NCBI GenBank assembly: GCA_965369385.1
Contig: CBDUQP010000013.1
Span: forward strand, 1-36,966
Source: CBDUQP01 sp965369385
GTDB lineage: Bacteria; Planctomycetota; Phycisphaerae; SM23-33
Length of the DNA stretch: 36,966 nt
Reading direction: 5' to 3'
Shown here: one piece after another, positions 24,309 to 32,948 of the stretch
Layout of the letters: every line of letters begins with the position of its first letter
Position numbering within the stretch: the stretch's first letter is position 1
Program-made: the position numbers and the translations under genes
The notes under the pieces: model-generated
Database searches by the model: none
What the model saw: the letters and a program-made list of their open reading frames with translations, nothing else
What the model was told of the DNA's origin: nothing

Positions 24309-25043
24309 TCAAACCTGGATATGCTTTGCGTGGAGGATGTCCCTGGCGTGTTTCTTGACGTTGGTCATCATATGGGATTCCGGAAGTAACCGGATATCTT
24401 GCCACGTTTTTGGGGCTCCGATCATGACTATTGCGCAAAGGGCGGCATCTCGTACCGATTGACATATATATGTGCGTGAGAGCTTTGTTATCTGTTCGAG
24501 GGCGTTGTCATCAGCAATATGCCCAAGAACGGTTACGGCCACGCATACGGCTGCGGGGGTGAGAAGTTTTGCATCCTTGTTATTGATCGAATCGATAATT
24601 TTCAGGAGAGGCGTTGCGGCAAGGGGTCCGAATTTGGCCAGTTCCTGCGTTGCCTCTCTGATGAGTGGTTTGGATGTCCAAACTCCGCTAATATTGAGCA
24701 GGAGTAGCATTATTGCTTTGGGATCGCCGATTTGCCGCAGAGCTTGCATGACCGCATCGCGTGTGTCCCTGTCTGGGCTTCGAAAGGCTTTTATCAGGAA
24801 GGGTATGGCGTCTTTGTCGCCCAGTTTGCCCATCAGCTCGGCAGCCTGGCATCGTGTTTGGGGTACGGGGTCTTTCAGTGCTTTGGCCAGCAGGCTGAGG
24901 TCGAGGGCCTCGGAAGCTTGCTCCTGGCTGGTGGCGGGAACATCTACCTCTTCGCGGCATTGGTGACATCTTTCCCGCATGCCTGACAGGCATGAAGGTA
25001 CAGACATCTCATTTCCGCACAAGGGGCATCTGAAAACGATCAT
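24309..25043 (-). CDS. Zinc-ribbon plus HEAT-repeat protein
   Basis: This 244-residue protein starts with a zinc ribbon (CPLC at 6-9, CHQC at 26-29), then a linker and several HEAT-like repeats from about 55 (ALKDPVPQTRCQAAELMGKL, AFRSPDRDTRDAVMQALRQI, and later copies to about 225). Such proteins are scaffolds or protein-binding adaptors; HEAT proteins with zinc ribbons are common in planctomycetes. It lies upstream of the queuosine mannosyltransferase. A CGCCTCAGTTGAGGCG dyad (25065-25080) and TATAAT (25096-25091, minus strand) lie just upstream. Function unknown. Confidence 0.75.
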   Translation of the reverse strand: MIVFRCPLCGNEMSVPSCLSGMRERCHQCREEVDVPATSQEQASEALDLSLLAKALKDPVPQTRCQAAELMGKLGDKDAIPFLIKAFRSPDRDTRDAVMQALRQIGDPKAIMLLLLNISGVWTSKPLIREATQELAKFGPLAATPLLKIIDSINNKDAKLLTPAAVCVAVTVLGHIADDNALEQITKLSRTYICQSVRDAALCAIVMIGAPKTWQDIRLLPESHMMTNVKKHARDILHAKHIQV

Positions 25044-25064
25044 TCTCGGCCTCCGCCGTAACGT

Positions 25065-25096
25065 CGCCTCAGTTGAGGCGAGTCTTCATTATTATA
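25065..25096 (-). promoter_or_regulatory. Promoter and dyad before the HEAT-protein gene
   Basis: On the minus strand TATAAT at 25096-25091 precedes a 7-bp dyad CGCCTCA/TGAGGCG with a 2-bp centre (25065-25080), 21 bp before the ATG. The dyad could be an operator or a hairpin; a 2-nt loop favours DNA binding. No clear -35 was found. Confidence 0.35.
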
Positions 25097-25304
25097 CAAC
25101 ACAGTTATCGACCAGTGTGCGATGAGTCTACAGTACTGTCTGCCAGATGATGCAAAGGGAAGGCGGCTGGTGAGTTTTACAGGGATTTGCTGTGCGCACA
25201 AAACAACCGCGAAATCAGCAGCAAATCAACCTTGCGGCCGGCATGTTGCCAAATTCGCGGGCGTTGAGTCGGCGAGTAGCTTTAATTAGCTAGCTAGAAC
25301 TTAC

Positions 25305-25445
25305 TTATTCGCCAAGTCTGGCGGCCTTCGCGACGGCTTTTTCAGCCTTGCGGGCACGTTCCCTGACTTTACGGACAGAGTTCTTCTCACGCGTTGTCTT
25401 CTGATTTTCGAGTCTCTGATCGAGTCTATCTCTGCGGCGTCCCAT
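25305..25445 (-). CDS. Small very basic protein
   Basis: The 46-residue protein from ATG 25445 (AAGGAAA upstream) begins MGRRRDRLDQRLENQ and is almost wholly Arg/Lys/Glu/Gln with a helix-forming pattern. It is probably an all-helical nucleic-acid- or ribosome-binding peptide. The longer frame to 25511 lacks a ribosome site. A good ribosome site and position support a real gene; homologues were not checked. Confidence 0.6.
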   Translation of the reverse strand: MGRRRDRLDQRLENQKTTREKNSVRKVRERARKAEKAVAKAARLGE

Positions 25446-25648
25446 AGTGTTTCCTTTCAAACGAAGCATAGGGAAGCGGGGAATTCTACAGGCAACTGTC
25501 TTTTTTTGCAACAGGTATAGTGATGCTTATCGCATATAGGCGGTTGAATGTTCGCAAAACATGGGCATCGGCTGCTCCAGACGCATGCTTGGCATGGTAG
25601 AGCGATTCGGTTATTGTCAGCATAAGATACTTATCAGAAAGGAAGTAC

Positions 25649-26407
25649 ATGCCGTTACCTCCGCAGAAACCAGAGATCATTCAGCTTGCCGATGGTCTTT
25701 TCGTTCGCCAGGCCGTGGATAACATGGCATGGATCGATATGGGGGGATATGTGCTTATAGTTGATGCTCTTGAGGACGAGGCCCTCGAAGCTGAAGTGTT
25801 GCGTGATATTCACCGTACGCTAGGTGATGTGGATGTGCGATATGTCGTCAATACCCACACACACTACGATCATATCGCCCTGAACGAGGCGTTTCGCAGG
25901 CGTTTCGGCTGTGAGATTGTGAACCGGCAGACATGTGACATCAGCTCGGAGGCGATGGTGCTTTCGGGGGACAGTCGTGCCATAAGTGTGCATGTATTAA
26001 CTGGATGCCACAGCGAGGATGACTGCGTTATCTGGTGTGCGGACGATGGCGTGTTGTTCGTGGGGGACATTTTTGGCTGGGGGTTGCTGCCGCTCATAAT
26101 TAACATCAAGAAAGAGGTTTACGCAGGCCTGCGAAAGGCATATGAGCGATTATTGCGGTTTGATGCGAAGGTTGTGGTTCCCGGGCATGGCCCGTTATGT
26201 ACGCAGGAGGAGCTTCGCAGGTGGCTGGCGTATCTGGACTGGCTGATAGAGGAAGTGCTCAAGGCGTGCGCCTCAGGTATGGATGATGCTGACATTTCCG
26301 CACATATTTCCGCACCTGCCGACATGCGAGATTGGTGGTGGTTTGAGCAATGGCACGCGGATAATCTTCGACGCGTAGTGAAGTCGGCCAGGAGAGGGTG
26401 GTTGTAA
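25649..26407 (+). CDS. MBL-fold metallo-hydrolase
   Basis: This 252-residue protein carries the metallo-beta-lactamase motif HTHYDH at 70-75, a later histidine in TGCHSEDDC, the bridging aspartate in GDIF and PGHG. Two metal ions and hydrolysis of an ester or thioester (glyoxalase II-like) or a phosphodiester are expected; the substrate is unknown. AAGGAAG lies just before the ATG. It lies upstream of the ParA-fusion gene on the same strand with a 260-bp gap and no visible shared operon. Confidence 0.88.
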   Translation: MPLPPQKPEIIQLADGLFVRQAVDNMAWIDMGGYVLIVDALEDEALEAEVLRDIHRTLGDVDVRYVVNTHTHYDHIALNEAFRRRFGCEIVNRQTCDISSEAMVLSGDSRAISVHVLTGCHSEDDCVIWCADDGVLFVGDIFGWGLLPLIINIKKEVYAGLRKAYERLLRFDAKVVVPGHGPLCTQEELRRWLAYLDWLIEEVLKACASGMDDADISAHISAPADMRDWWWFEQWHADNLRRVVKSARRGWL

Positions 26408-26669
26408 AGTACTGATAAAAAGTGGCTACTGACTTGTAACTGAAAGATGTTCATTTTTCTGTGTGAACCGTTTGCCCCAGCATTTTGGGAATCATACCTT
26501 TTCTACGGTGAACAGTGCGGTTTGTTTTGACCGCAATGCCCACTTCTTTAGCAAGAATCTCAGATCTACAATGCCCATCCGGCAAGCAGCAGCGTCGGAA
26601 TTGCGGAGGCACAGTATCCCGATCTGCACTATCCATTCTTTTGGTGCGCGACCTTTTTGGAGCAAGATT

Positions 26670-28430
26670 ATGCAAACCGTTGCAATACTCAATGAAAAGG
26701 GAGGGACGGCAAAGACGACCACATCGGTGAGTCTTGCCGCCACGTTGGGTGAACTGGGAAAGAAGGTGTTGCTGGTGGACCTGGACGGACAGGCCGCTTC
26801 TTCCAGGTGGTTGGGATGTGAAGAAGATAACAGGCTCGCCGAGGCCTTGCTTGTAGGCGAAGGTCTGCTACCGCTGAAAACTGCTCTGCCAAATGTATGG
26901 CTGGCACCTGCTAGCGGCCGCCTTGATTCCATATCTCACGAGCTGCGTCCCACACAGGGAGGGCAGCTTCGTCGCGTTCTGGTAGACATACAGCAACGCT
27001 GCGACTTCGACTACGTCCTCATCGATTGTCCTCCGAGTTTGGGCAATCGTCTGATTGGAAACGCATTACTGGCGGCTACACATGCCATAGTTCCAGTGGA
27101 GGCGTCTATCCTTGCGTTGGACGGTCTCCGTATCTTGCTGACAATGCTGGACGATATTGCCGCCGGGTTCGGACACGAGATCGAACTCATCGGTGCTCTT
27201 GCGTGCCGGTATAACTCCAGGACCAAGCTAAGCCGCCTGGTGCTGGCAGAGTTGCAGCGCGCACTTCCGGGCAGGGTCTTCAAGACATGTATCCGGGAAA
27301 CGGTGCGAATGCAGGAATGCCCGGCCAGCGGAATGAGCATCCTGGAATACGCTCCCACCTGCACAGCTGCGACAGATTATCAGTCGCTGGCACATGAATT
27401 AGTATTCGGCAGCCCCCCGGCCAACGCGTTTACGCCGGACGTATCTGAACTCCTGGACATGGGCGAACTGGACGAAGAGGATAAGCAGGCAGTAGTGGGG
27501 TTCCACGCACGCGCAGCGGCTCATCTGGGGTGCGATCCGGCGCCCAGTGTCCAGGCCAGCAGCGAGAGCGAACCTTTCGAAGCACTTGAACCCGAAGCGG
27601 TGCCGGAGCCTGATTTGGTGCTTGACGCCAGTATGGTTCCTGGAATTGACGATGCTGACGGGCAGGATGCGGATGACGCTGATGTGCAGGGTGACCCCGG
27701 CCAGATTCTCGTCCATATAGAGGAAGAGCAGGAATTGCAGGTGGAAGTAATCCAGTGTAAGAGGGATCACTCCTGCGACGACGATATGCCTTCTGTTGGT
27801 GAAGATTTGGTGATAGAGCACGACCACTGTGACAACCATTCGAAGCAAGTTGCCGTAGTTGCGGGCATAATGCTGTGCGCGACTCTCGCTCTTTCCTGGT
27901 GGATGCTCACCGGAAATGTGAAGATCGAGCCGATGTCCGCTGCCGCAGACGACATTTCCGGCGATACAGTCGCAAGTGTTGAAGATGCGAGCAAAGACAC
28001 TGCTGGCGGTGTCGAGGACATTGTTGACGAAAAGGCTGTTGCAGCCGAGGACGCGGCCGTGGAGGTAACGTCGTCTGCTTCCTTCGCTACCGAGGCGATG
28101 AAACACGATGCTGCCGACCTGGGTGTTGACTGGGATACTGTTCTGTCGCAGGCAGTCAAAGATGCTGTAGAAGTTGGCCCCTTAGCTTACGCTGCGCCTG
28201 TGGAACCCAGTGGCAAGGATTTTCCAACGGGATTGTCGCTCATGTCGATCATGGGCAGTGATGACCATCGCACCGCCATCATCAGCGACAAGCTGTGTTC
28301 GGTGGGTGGCGAGGTGAACGGCGCCAAAGTCGTCAGTATCTCCTCCGATTCGGTAGAGGTGGAGTATGGCAGCTTCCGGTTCGTGCTGAGTTCTGACGGG
28401 AGTACAGTCTGGGCCGGTCCAGAGCTGTAG
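26670..28430 (+). CDS. ParA-type ATPase fused to a membrane segment and GspB-like domain
   Basis: From ATG 26670 (GGAG 7 nt upstream) the 586-residue protein has a ParA/Soj ATPase at 1-250: deviant Walker A EKGGTAKTTT (9-18), VLLVDLDGQAASSRWLG and VLIDCPPSLG. An acidic linker follows (about 255-390), then one membrane segment at about 392-415 (KQVAVVAGIMLCATLALSWW), a second acidic linker and a C-terminal beta domain (last 56 residues, IISDKLCSVGGEVNGAKVVS then SSDSVEVEYGSFRFVL) like the periplasmic GspB/PilP-type domain of secretion and pilus systems. Thus an inside ATPase is tied to an outside sensor or docking domain. The 69 residues upstream in frame lack a start site. The next gene encodes a ribbon-helix-helix protein. 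Confidence 0.75.
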   Translation: MQTVAILNEKGGTAKTTTSVSLAATLGELGKKVLLVDLDGQAASSRWLGCEEDNRLAEALLVGEGLLPLKTALPNVWLAPASGRLDSISHELRPTQGGQLRRVLVDIQQRCDFDYVLIDCPPSLGNRLIGNALLAATHAIVPVEASILALDGLRILLTMLDDIAAGFGHEIELIGALACRYNSRTKLSRLVLAELQRALPGRVFKTCIRETVRMQECPASGMSILEYAPTCTAATDYQSLAHELVFGSPPANAFTPDVSELLDMGELDEEDKQAVVGFHARAAAHLGCDPAPSVQASSESEPFEALEPEAVPEPDLVLDASMVPGIDDADGQDADDADVQGDPGQILVHIEEEQELQVEVIQCKRDHSCDDDMPSVGEDLVIEHDHCDNHSKQVAVVAGIMLCATLALSWWMLTGNVKIEPMSAAADDISGDTVASVEDASKDTAGGVEDIVDEKAVAAEDAAVEVTSSASFATEAMKHDAADLGVDWDTVLSQAVKDAVEVGPLAYAAPVEPSGKDFPTGLSLMSIMGSDDHRTAIISDKLCSVGGEVNGAKVVSISSDSVEVEYGSFRFVLSSDGSTVWAGPEL

Positions 28431-28468
28431 CGTCTGGAGCTGGGGAGCGTGTTGGCAAGTTGTTGAGC

Positions 28469-28484
28469 GTAATTCCATAATTAC
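28469..28484. promoter_or_regulatory. Dyad between the ParA-fusion and RHH genes
   Basis: GTAATTCCATAATTAC has 6-bp arms around CCAT and lies in the 106-bp gap. Ribbon-helix-helix partners of ParA bind short repeats near their genes, so this may be an operator or centromere-like site. A single site is weak evidence. Confidence 0.3.
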
Positions 28485-28536
28485 TTCATAACAATTTCCA
28501 AAGTGTTATCCGGAATTAGTTTGAGGGAGCAGTCTG

Positions 28537-29145
28537 ATGGATATTGATGCAAGCCTTATACTGAATCGACTGGGACCAAGGCGAGGGGCGCACACTGGCA
28601 ACAGTGTTGCTTCCGACCGTTCCGCCGCGGCGTCTTACAGCGTGTCAAGGCTCGGCCTGCTTCCTACGGATGCACTTGCCGACCTTATCGACACTGGCGA
28701 ATCTCCCGCCTGTAACTGTGAGAATGACTGCGGCGATACGGCTGCACTTGCCGACCTGACGGAGGATATTGCGGATCAGGCTGGTGCGTTAGATGAGTTT
28801 CAGATCGAGCCACCGTGCCCGCAGCAGGAAAATTGCGATGAAGCCGCATCTCCGTATACCTTGGAATCAGAGAGTATGTTCCTCCCGTGTCCGACGTATG
28901 TTCCCCATGACGCCGAAGATGCTTCCGGTGACATGCACGAGCAGCAGGAAGTGACTTCCGCTCCCCAAGCCAGCCATGCTGAAGAGCATATGGATGCCTC
29001 GCATGTGGAGTTCGATCGCACAAGCTTCAAGCTGCCACATGAAGTCCACGCGGGACTCAGAGAGCTGGCCAACAAGACCGGGCAGTATCAGTATGTGCTG
29101 GCTACCAGGGCGCTGGAGGAGTTCCTCGCCGATCCAGGGCAGTGA
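28537..29145 (+). CDS. Acidic protein with C-terminal ribbon-helix-helix domain
   Basis: This 202-residue protein has a long acidic, cysteine-bearing, low-complexity N-terminal half (residues 1-155) and a C-terminal domain RTSFKLPHEVHAGLRELANK then TGQYQYVLATRALEEFLAD that reads as a CopG/Arc-type ribbon-helix-helix fold. GGGAG precedes the ATG. It starts 106 bp after the ParA-fusion gene. Type Ib partition loci pair a ParA with a small RHH protein, so this could be its DNA-binding or adaptor partner; the long acidic N-terminus is unlike ParG-type proteins. Only the context supports a joint role. Confidence 0.6.
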   Translation: MDIDASLILNRLGPRRGAHTGNSVASDRSAAASYSVSRLGLLPTDALADLIDTGESPACNCENDCGDTAALADLTEDIADQAGALDEFQIEPPCPQQENCDEAASPYTLESESMFLPCPTYVPHDAEDASGDMHEQQEVTSAPQASHAEEHMDASHVEFDRTSFKLPHEVHAGLRELANKTGQYQYVLATRALEEFLADPGQ

Positions 29146-29401
29146 GCCTTCGCTATTGTAGCAAGCAGCGTAAGGAAGACGCGCCAATAGCAGAATAAAT
29201 CATCACATCATGACGGCCCGAGCCACCAAGTGCCTTTCCACCTTCCAGCCAACTCGCCAAGGCCGCCAAAGCAAAACCCTCTCCATCAATAAGAGAGCGT
29301 TTTCTCTTTTGCTTCATGATGGCTATTGCCATGTAAACCAGCTGGCATTCTAATTCTGGCCGGCTGCGCCGCTGATCAACGTCATCATTGGGTATTGATA
29401 C

Positions 29402-30982
29402 TCAGCTGAGCTTTCGGTCGAGGCGGCGGTATTGGACTGCTTCTGATATGTGGTGGGACTGGACGTTTTCGGATTGTTCCAGATCGGCTATTGTCCGGGC
29501 GATTCTCAGCACCTTGTCATGTGCCCGGGCAGACAGGCCGAGTTCCGTCATTGCCTGCTTCAAAATGCCTTCCCCCATGTCATCCAGCTTGCAATGCTTG
29601 CGTACCTGGCTGGGGCTCATCGTGGCGTTGGTCGTGGTGGATACCATGTCTACCGGGGATGCATCTGCTGCGAAAAGGTCATCCTCGGCAATTTTTGCGA
29701 AGCGGCGATGCTGTATGTTGCGGGCGGCCATCACGCTCTCGCGCATCTTCGCAGATGTCACGCCGCCGGTCTCGCTTCGCAGAGCCTTCCAGGGTACCGG
29801 TGGCACTTCAATGTGGATGTCTATGCGGTCTATCAGTGGGCCGCTGACACGTCCCATGTATCGCTGAACCATCGTCGGCGTGCATGAGCATTTGCGTTTC
29901 GGGTCGGTGTAATATCCGCACGGACACGGGTTCATCGCCGATACCAGCATGATGTTGGCCGGGAACCGCATGGTGCTGTGTACGCGCGGGATCGTCACGT
30001 AGCCGTCCTCAATCGGCTGGCGGATCATCTCAAGCGTGGGCCTCGCAAATTCGGGAAGCTCATCCAGAAACAGCACGCCGTGGTGCGCGAGCGATACCTC
30101 TCCCGGCTGGGGTATGGTGCCGCCGCCCACGAGCGCAGGCGCGCTGGACGAGTGGTGGGGAAAGCGAATGGGGCGGATCGCCATTAGCGACTGGCCGGGT
30201 TTCAGCAGGCCGCGTGCAGAGTACACCCGTGTGGTCTCCAGTGATTCGGGCAGTGTCAGCGGCGGCATTATGGTGGGGATTCGCTTGGCGAGCATGGTCT
30301 TGCCCGATCCGGGCGGGCCTATCATCAGCATATTATGATGGCCGGCGGCTGCGATGGTGATCGCGCGCTTGGCCGACTCTTGCCCCCGAACGTCGCCGAA
30401 GTCGCATTCGTACTTGCCTTCAACGGCGAATACCTCGTCCAGGTCAACCACTGTCGGGTCCAGCGGGAGTTCATCGGTCAAGAAGCCGATAGCCTGGCTG
30501 AGATGGCTGACGGGGATAACTTCCACCCCGGTAACCACGCCCGCCTCAGCGGCGTTGGCGGCAGGGACAATCACGCCGCGTTTCCCCGTCTTCTCGGCCA
30601 ACAGAGCCGTCGCCAGCGCCCCGCGAACCGGGCGAACCCTACCGTCCAGGGCAAGTTCCCCGATAACGAGAAAGTCGCGGATTTTGTCGCTGTCGAACAG
30701 GCCGCCTGCGGTGGCTACTGCAAGCGCTATGGGCAGGTCCAGCGAGGCCGAGTCTTTCTTGATGTCGGCGGGTGCGAGATTGATCGTAACCTTAGGCCCG
30801 GGCCAGCGGTATCCACTGTTTCGAAGGGCGGACTGTATCCTTGAGACGCATTCCTTGACGGAGGCCTCGGCCATGCCAACGAGCTTGACGGTGGCTTCAT
30901 CCCCGCTGGCGACATCTGCTTCGACTTCGCAGTCGGCAGCGTCTATTCCCAGAAGAATGCTGCTATGAATACGTGAAATCAT
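29402..30982 (-). CDS. comM: ComM/YifB family Mg-chelatase-like ATPase
   Basis: From ATG 30982 (AGGTG upstream) the 526-residue protein shows the YifB order: an N-terminal Lon-protease-like domain (VKLVGMAEASVKECVSRIQS, PKVTINLAPADIKKDSASLD), an AAA+ domain with Walker A GPPGSGKTML near 215 and FLDELPEF, then the Mg_chelatase C-terminal part (NPCPCGYYTDPKRKCSC, VSGPLIDRIDIHIEV). ComM is a hexameric helicase that aids branch migration in natural transformation. It stands alone, convergent with the RHH gene. A REP-like palindrome lies upstream. Confidence 0.93.
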   Translation of the reverse strand: MISRIHSSILLGIDAADCEVEADVASGDEATVKLVGMAEASVKECVSRIQSALRNSGYRWPGPKVTINLAPADIKKDSASLDLPIALAVATAGGLFDSDKIRDFLVIGELALDGRVRPVRGALATALLAEKTGKRGVIVPAANAAEAGVVTGVEVIPVSHLSQAIGFLTDELPLDPTVVDLDEVFAVEGKYECDFGDVRGQESAKRAITIAAAGHHNMLMIGPPGSGKTMLAKRIPTIMPPLTLPESLETTRVYSARGLLKPGQSLMAIRPIRFPHHSSSAPALVGGGTIPQPGEVSLAHHGVLFLDELPEFARPTLEMIRQPIEDGYVTIPRVHSTMRFPANIMLVSAMNPCPCGYYTDPKRKCSCTPTMVQRYMGRVSGPLIDRIDIHIEVPPVPWKALRSETGGVTSAKMRESVMAARNIQHRRFAKIAEDDLFAADASPVDMVSTTTNATMSPSQVRKHCKLDDMGEGILKQAMTELGLSARAHDKVLRIARTIADLEQSENVQSHHISEAVQYRRLDRKLS

Positions 30983-31121
30983 ATCGCACCTGATCCCGGC
31001 GGGATATGGAATATGAAAAAGATGAAAAAGTCCCAATGCTGAATTCGTCAACACGCCAGGTTAGGGATATGTTAATGTGTTCCACGAACTGCCGCAAGCG
31101 CTAAGATCCGCATGTTCCATC

Positions 31122-31179
31122 AAAACTAGGGACGGTGCCCTATTTATTCCCAATTAAATAAGGCACCGTCCCTAGTTTT
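31122..31179. repeat. 25-bp inverted repeat, REP-like palindrome
   Basis: The arms at 31122-31146 and 31155-31179 are reverse complements with a single mismatch around an 8-nt loop. Each arm carries ACTAGGGACGGTGCC. Such long palindromes with a GGGACGGTGCC-like core are typical of REP elements moved by RAYT/TnpA_REP transposases. It lies behind the winged-helix gene and ahead of comM, and with its flanking T and A runs could also terminate transcription. No transposase is present here. Confidence 0.75.
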
Positions 31180-31193
31180 TAGTTCTGGTGTCT

Positions 31194-31508
31194 TCAACCG
31201 CCGAGAATGGCTTCGAGAGCGGTCAGATGGCGGGTGAGGGCCTTCTTGCCGGGCTTCGTAAGGGAGTACCAGGAGGTGGGTTTGCGATTTACGAATTCCT
31301 TGTTGACGATTACGTATCCGGCGTCTTCGAGCTTGCGCAACTGGGCGCCCAGGTTGCCATCGGTTTGCTTGAGGATGCTCCGCAGGTGCGAAAAAGTCAT
31401 ACGCTCGGCCTCCGACAGCAGCGCGCACGCGCCCAGGCGGGCCCGGTGCTGAAGCAACGGGTCCAACTGATCAAGCCCCGCGCTTATTTGTTCACTTCTG
31501 TCGGCCAT
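31194..31508 (-). CDS. Winged-helix transcriptional regulator
   Basis: This 104-residue protein reads as a winged helix-turn-helix of the HTH_34/MarR-like type (RARLGACALLSEAERMTFSH, LRSILKQTDGNLGAQLRKLE, DAGYVIVNKEFV, and wing WYSLTKPGKKAL). Members regulate the membrane gene that they follow. Its start overlaps the upstream membrane-protein gene by 17 bp, so the two are one operon. An operator-like dyad lies before that operon at 32230-32246. The ligand is unknown. Confidence 0.85.
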   Translation of the reverse strand: MADRSEQISAGLDQLDPLLQHRARLGACALLSEAERMTFSHLRSILKQTDGNLGAQLRKLEDAGYVIVNKEFVNRKPTSWYSLTKPGKKALTRHLTALEAILGG

Positions 31509-32070
31509 GAATATGCCTGTTCAGGAGCGTGCCGCCGATGAGTGCCATGCACATGAGTACACCGGTGATGGTGAAGGTGTATCGTCCGGTGAATGGAAGA
31601 ACGGTTGCACCCATGATCATGATAATACCCGGTGCGATGTATGCCTTGTCAAGGTGCACGCCGCCGAGGTAGTACGCAAGGCCGATCATGATCAGCAGCG
31701 GGCCGCCGAGTGTCTGCGGCGGTACCTCTCCCATCCCGGCTAGCATCCACATCAGGCCGATGGCAATGCCCATACCACCCCAGTGCCACCCGGAGCGGCG
31801 ATCATGCAGACTGTTCCATTCACCGATCTTGTCCTTGTTTATGCGACAGTATATCTCACCGGCGATGCAAGTGGCAGGGCAGGCGATGGGCCAATAGAGC
31901 CATAGGACTGTCGGGTAGAAATCGCACAGTGCAAAGCCGACGAGATTCACTATTCCCCAAGAGGCATTTATAAACAGTGGATAGCCTTGTGTGCGTTGCC
32001 TGTCTTCGACGGCATTCCTGACGAACGCCACATCCTGTTGCATTTGCTGTATGTTTGCCTGGTCGGTCAT
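31492..32070 (-). CDS. Multi-pass membrane protein
   Basis: From ATG 32070 (AAGGGAG 7 nt upstream) the 192-residue protein has about six hydrophobic segments, including PLFINASWGIVNLVGFALCD, LWLYWPIACPATCIAG, GIAIGLMWMLAGMG, LLIMIGLAYYLGGV, AYIAPGIIMIMGATVLPF and FTITGVLMCMALIGGTLL. The soluble N-terminus (about 35 residues) is polar. It is co-expressed with the winged-helix gene that overlaps its end, the arrangement of sensor/regulator membrane pairs. I do not recognise a family. Confidence 0.75.
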   Translation of the reverse strand: MTDQANIQQMQQDVAFVRNAVEDRQRTQGYPLFINASWGIVNLVGFALCDFYPTVLWLYWPIACPATCIAGEIYCRINKDKIGEWNSLHDRRSGWHWGGMGIAIGLMWMLAGMGEVPPQTLGGPLLIMIGLAYYLGGVHLDKAYIAPGIIMIMGATVLPFTGRYTFTITGVLMCMALIGGTLLNRHIHGRQK

Positions 32071-32229
32071 TGCATGGCTCCCTTGCTGGTAGATGCCGGT
32101 GGATGCCTGGCAAATCATGGATGATCCCCGAAAGGTCCCGAACGTGCCCAAGAATCCCGATCGTCGCAGCCGGCTTGTCTCTTTCGTTGTCCGCGTTAAG
32201 GCAGAAGGAAAATGCTGCATATGTTATAG

Positions 32230-32251
32230 ACTCTAAAATATAGAGTACTCT
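32230..32251. promoter_or_regulatory. Operator-like dyads before the membrane/winged-helix operon
   Basis: ACTCTA and TAGAGT form an inverted repeat around AAATA at 32230-32246, and AGAGTACTCT (32242-32251) is an overlapping perfect palindrome, so three ACTCT half-sites stand side by side. They lie 160 bp before the membrane gene, beside a candidate minus-strand TATAAC. Likely the winged-helix regulator's site, by position. Confidence 0.45.
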
Positions 32252-32383
32252 GCGGAGGATTTCAAGTGCAAATCGAGAATTTGTTGGAAGTTCCTTGGGT
32301 CGCTGGCAGGTTGACTTTGTGCCAAGCGGCCGGCAAGCCTATACTGCCTGGGCGGATGTGTGAATAGGGCAGGGAGAGTGCAG

Positions 32384-32941
32384 ATGGGTATTGCGGGAAT
32401 GCGGCAGCGGTTGATTGATGAGATGCGCGGCATCTTCGGCGATGATCGGCGGCGGATTGACCATGCGATGATGGTGCTGGCGTTTGCTGAGCAGATCATG
32501 GCTGAGGATTTTTCTACAGGCGGGGACTTGGGCGGGGATGCTGGTGGCGTTGGCATTGATGCCTGCGTGGTAGTGGCTGCGGCGATTCTGCATGATATTG
32601 GCATTCATGCGGCCGAGCGGACCCACGGCAGTTCTGCGGGCAGGTATCAGGAAATCGAAGGCCCGCCGATTGCCCGCGAGATACTTTTGAAATCGAAGTT
32701 GCACGTGGACGAAGCGGCCGTCGAGCACATCTGCCGGATTATCGCCAATCATCACAGCGCCCGCGATATCGATACCCCCGAGTTCCGCATTATCTGGGAT
32801 GCCGACTGGCTGACAAACATACCCGACCAGTACGATACCGACGACAAGACGCACATGGCCAAGCTGGCGAAACTGATCCCAAAAATATTCCGCACCGACC
32901 CAGGCCGCCGAATCGCTGAATCGCTGTACGTGACTGGGTAG
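32384..32941 (+). CDS. HD-domain phosphohydrolase
   Basis: This 185-residue protein has the HD metal triad: H27 in RIDHAMMVLAFAE, H70-D71 in AILHDIGIHAAE, then NHHSARDI and a late aspartate in WDADWLTN. HD proteins hydrolyse phosphate esters of nucleotides or signalling molecules; the substrate is unknown. ATG 32384 has GGGAG upstream; a GTG at 32360 is less likely. A glycine-rich loop near residues 47-60 is an insertion. It converges on the DUF6786-like gene across a 14-bp inverted repeat. Confidence 0.85.
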   Translation: MGIAGMRQRLIDEMRGIFGDDRRRIDHAMMVLAFAEQIMAEDFSTGGDLGGDAGGVGIDACVVVAAAILHDIGIHAAERTHGSSAGRYQEIEGPPIAREILLKSKLHVDEAAVEHICRIIANHHSARDIDTPEFRIIWDADWLTNIPDQYDTDDKTHMAKLAKLIPKIFRTDPGRRIAESLYVTG

Positions 32942-32948
32942 TGAAGGG

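Noticed and set aside
29250..29330. Terminator between the RHH gene and comM (AAGAGA/TCTCTT and CTCTC/GAGAG stems)
   Set aside because: Short AT-rich stems and no proper T-tract on either strand.
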